Source of the DNA: Terriglobales bacterium
GTDB taxonomy: Bacteria > Acidobacteriota > Terriglobia > Terriglobales > Acidobacteriaceae
Assembly (NCBI GenBank): GCA_035764005.1
Contig: DASTZZ010000115.1
Location: forward strand, 1 to 64,000
Reading direction: 5' to 3'
Length of the DNA: 64,000 bases
This document shows, one piece after another, positions 63,636-64,000 of the stretch (the first letter of the stretch is position 1; each line of letters begins with the position of its first letter). The translations under genes were made by a program, and so were the position numbers. The notes under the pieces are model-generated. The model was given only the letters and a program-made list of their open reading frames with translations. It had not been told where the DNA came from and searched no databases.

Positions 63636-64000
63636 CTAGTAATACAACTTCAAAGCAAACTGAATCTGTCGCGGGTCGTAGGGAGCATCGCGAGTCGATC
63701 CAATCGCCCCAAAGTTCGAGTTCGTGAAGTTAGTTGATCCAGGAATGGCGACCACACCGTTCCCGCCGAATCCCGGAGCGTTGAAGTTCGGGTGATTAAG
63801 GATGTTGAACATCTCCGCCCGGAACTGCAGGTGAAAGCGCTCCTTAATCGGGAATTCCTTGAACATTGAGAAATCGAGGCGATGGAATCCCGGCCCCTCA
63901 AGTTCGTTGATTCCGCCCAACGCAGCATTCCCGGTAAGCGGGACGCATCCGGCGGGCTGATTTGGAATGGGAGCGCCTCCGGCTCCCAAAACGCACGGCT
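63636..64000 (-). CDS. TonB-dependent receptor, C-terminal fragment (runs off window)
   Basis: Only the last 120 or so residues are inside the window; the frame stays open to base 64000. GPGFHRLDFSMFKEFPIKER, LQFRAEMFNILNHPNFNAPG and the final DPRQIQFALKLYY, with terminal aromatic residues, are typical of the last beta strands of acidobacterial Oar-like TonB-dependent receptors. It would be an outer-membrane uptake or binding protein, perhaps for oligosaccharides. Confidence 0.85.
   Translation of the reverse strand, partial: PCVLGAGGAPIPNQPAGCVPLTGNAALGGINELEGPGFHRLDFSMFKEFPIKERFHLQFRAEMFNILNHPNFNAPGFGGNGVVAIPGSTNFTNSNFGAIGSTRDAPYDPRQIQFALKLYY

Overview
The window looks like a chromosomal segment of a soil Acidobacteriota, probably Terriglobia/Terriglobales. 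That call is an inference from protein resemblance and style: a TonB-dependent receptor ending of the acidobacterial 'Oar-like' type, many TPR and secreted glycoside-hydrolase genes, long inverted intergenic repeats and moderately high GC. No rRNA, tRNA, CRISPR array or prophage was recognised. About 54 protein genes are supported.

Layout. 1-5 kb: cyclophilin, malate and isocitrate dehydrogenases, a broken toxin-antitoxin pair and a REP-associated transposase (RAYT) between inverted REP clusters. 4.6-7.3 kb: two-subunit molybdenum hydroxylase of the IorAB type. 7.6-16.7 kb: DUF2911 protein, LpxB, an M1-peptidase-like protein whose zinc motif is damaged, GlgC with a coupled small membrane protein, and a YCII/ECF42-type sigma pair. 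16.8-26 kb: secreted beta-mannosidase, an efflux adaptor with a TPR protein, a YihY/BrkB membrane protein, and a tightly overlapping queF-MFS-glycosyltransferase operon. 26.2-30.2 kb: haem operon hemX-hemA-hemC-hemD. 30.4-35.7 kb: branched-chain amino acid operon ilvD-ilvB-ilvN-ilvC, preceded by a good promoter, a Val/Leu/Ile-rich leader peptide and mutually exclusive hairpins: a classical attenuator not covered by ordinary gene calling. 35.9-40.3 kb: gltB. 40.4-49.3 kb: FucP-type sugar permease, zinc-ribbon and XRE proteins, HD protein, DUF2846 protein, PQQ dehydrogenase with a c-haem domain, APC permease, PfkB kinase. 49.4-55.4 kb: a sugar-utilisation locus with a GH36-like enzyme (apparently using a CTG start), divergent from an SSS symporter, a 48-residue membrane protein, a sugar nucleotidyltransferase and a galactokinase-family kinase, the last four joined by start/stop overlaps or a 1-nt gap. 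55.5-57.4 kb: DUF763 and an intact VapBC pair. 57.5-64 kb: GH42 beta-galactosidase, then a leftward group of a TonB receptor fragment, TPR protein, Tat-exported phosphatase-superfamily protein and an unknown protein.

Together, the carbohydrate genes (beta-mannosidase, GH36-like enzyme, GH42, FucP and SSS transporters, sugar kinases, TonB receptor) suggest a plant-polysaccharide degrader, with galactomannan-type material a reasonable guess. The most informative regulatory find is the ilv attenuator at 35.5-35.73 kb. Intergenic space is full of inverted repeats of several families, several sitting between convergent genes where they may also terminate transcription.
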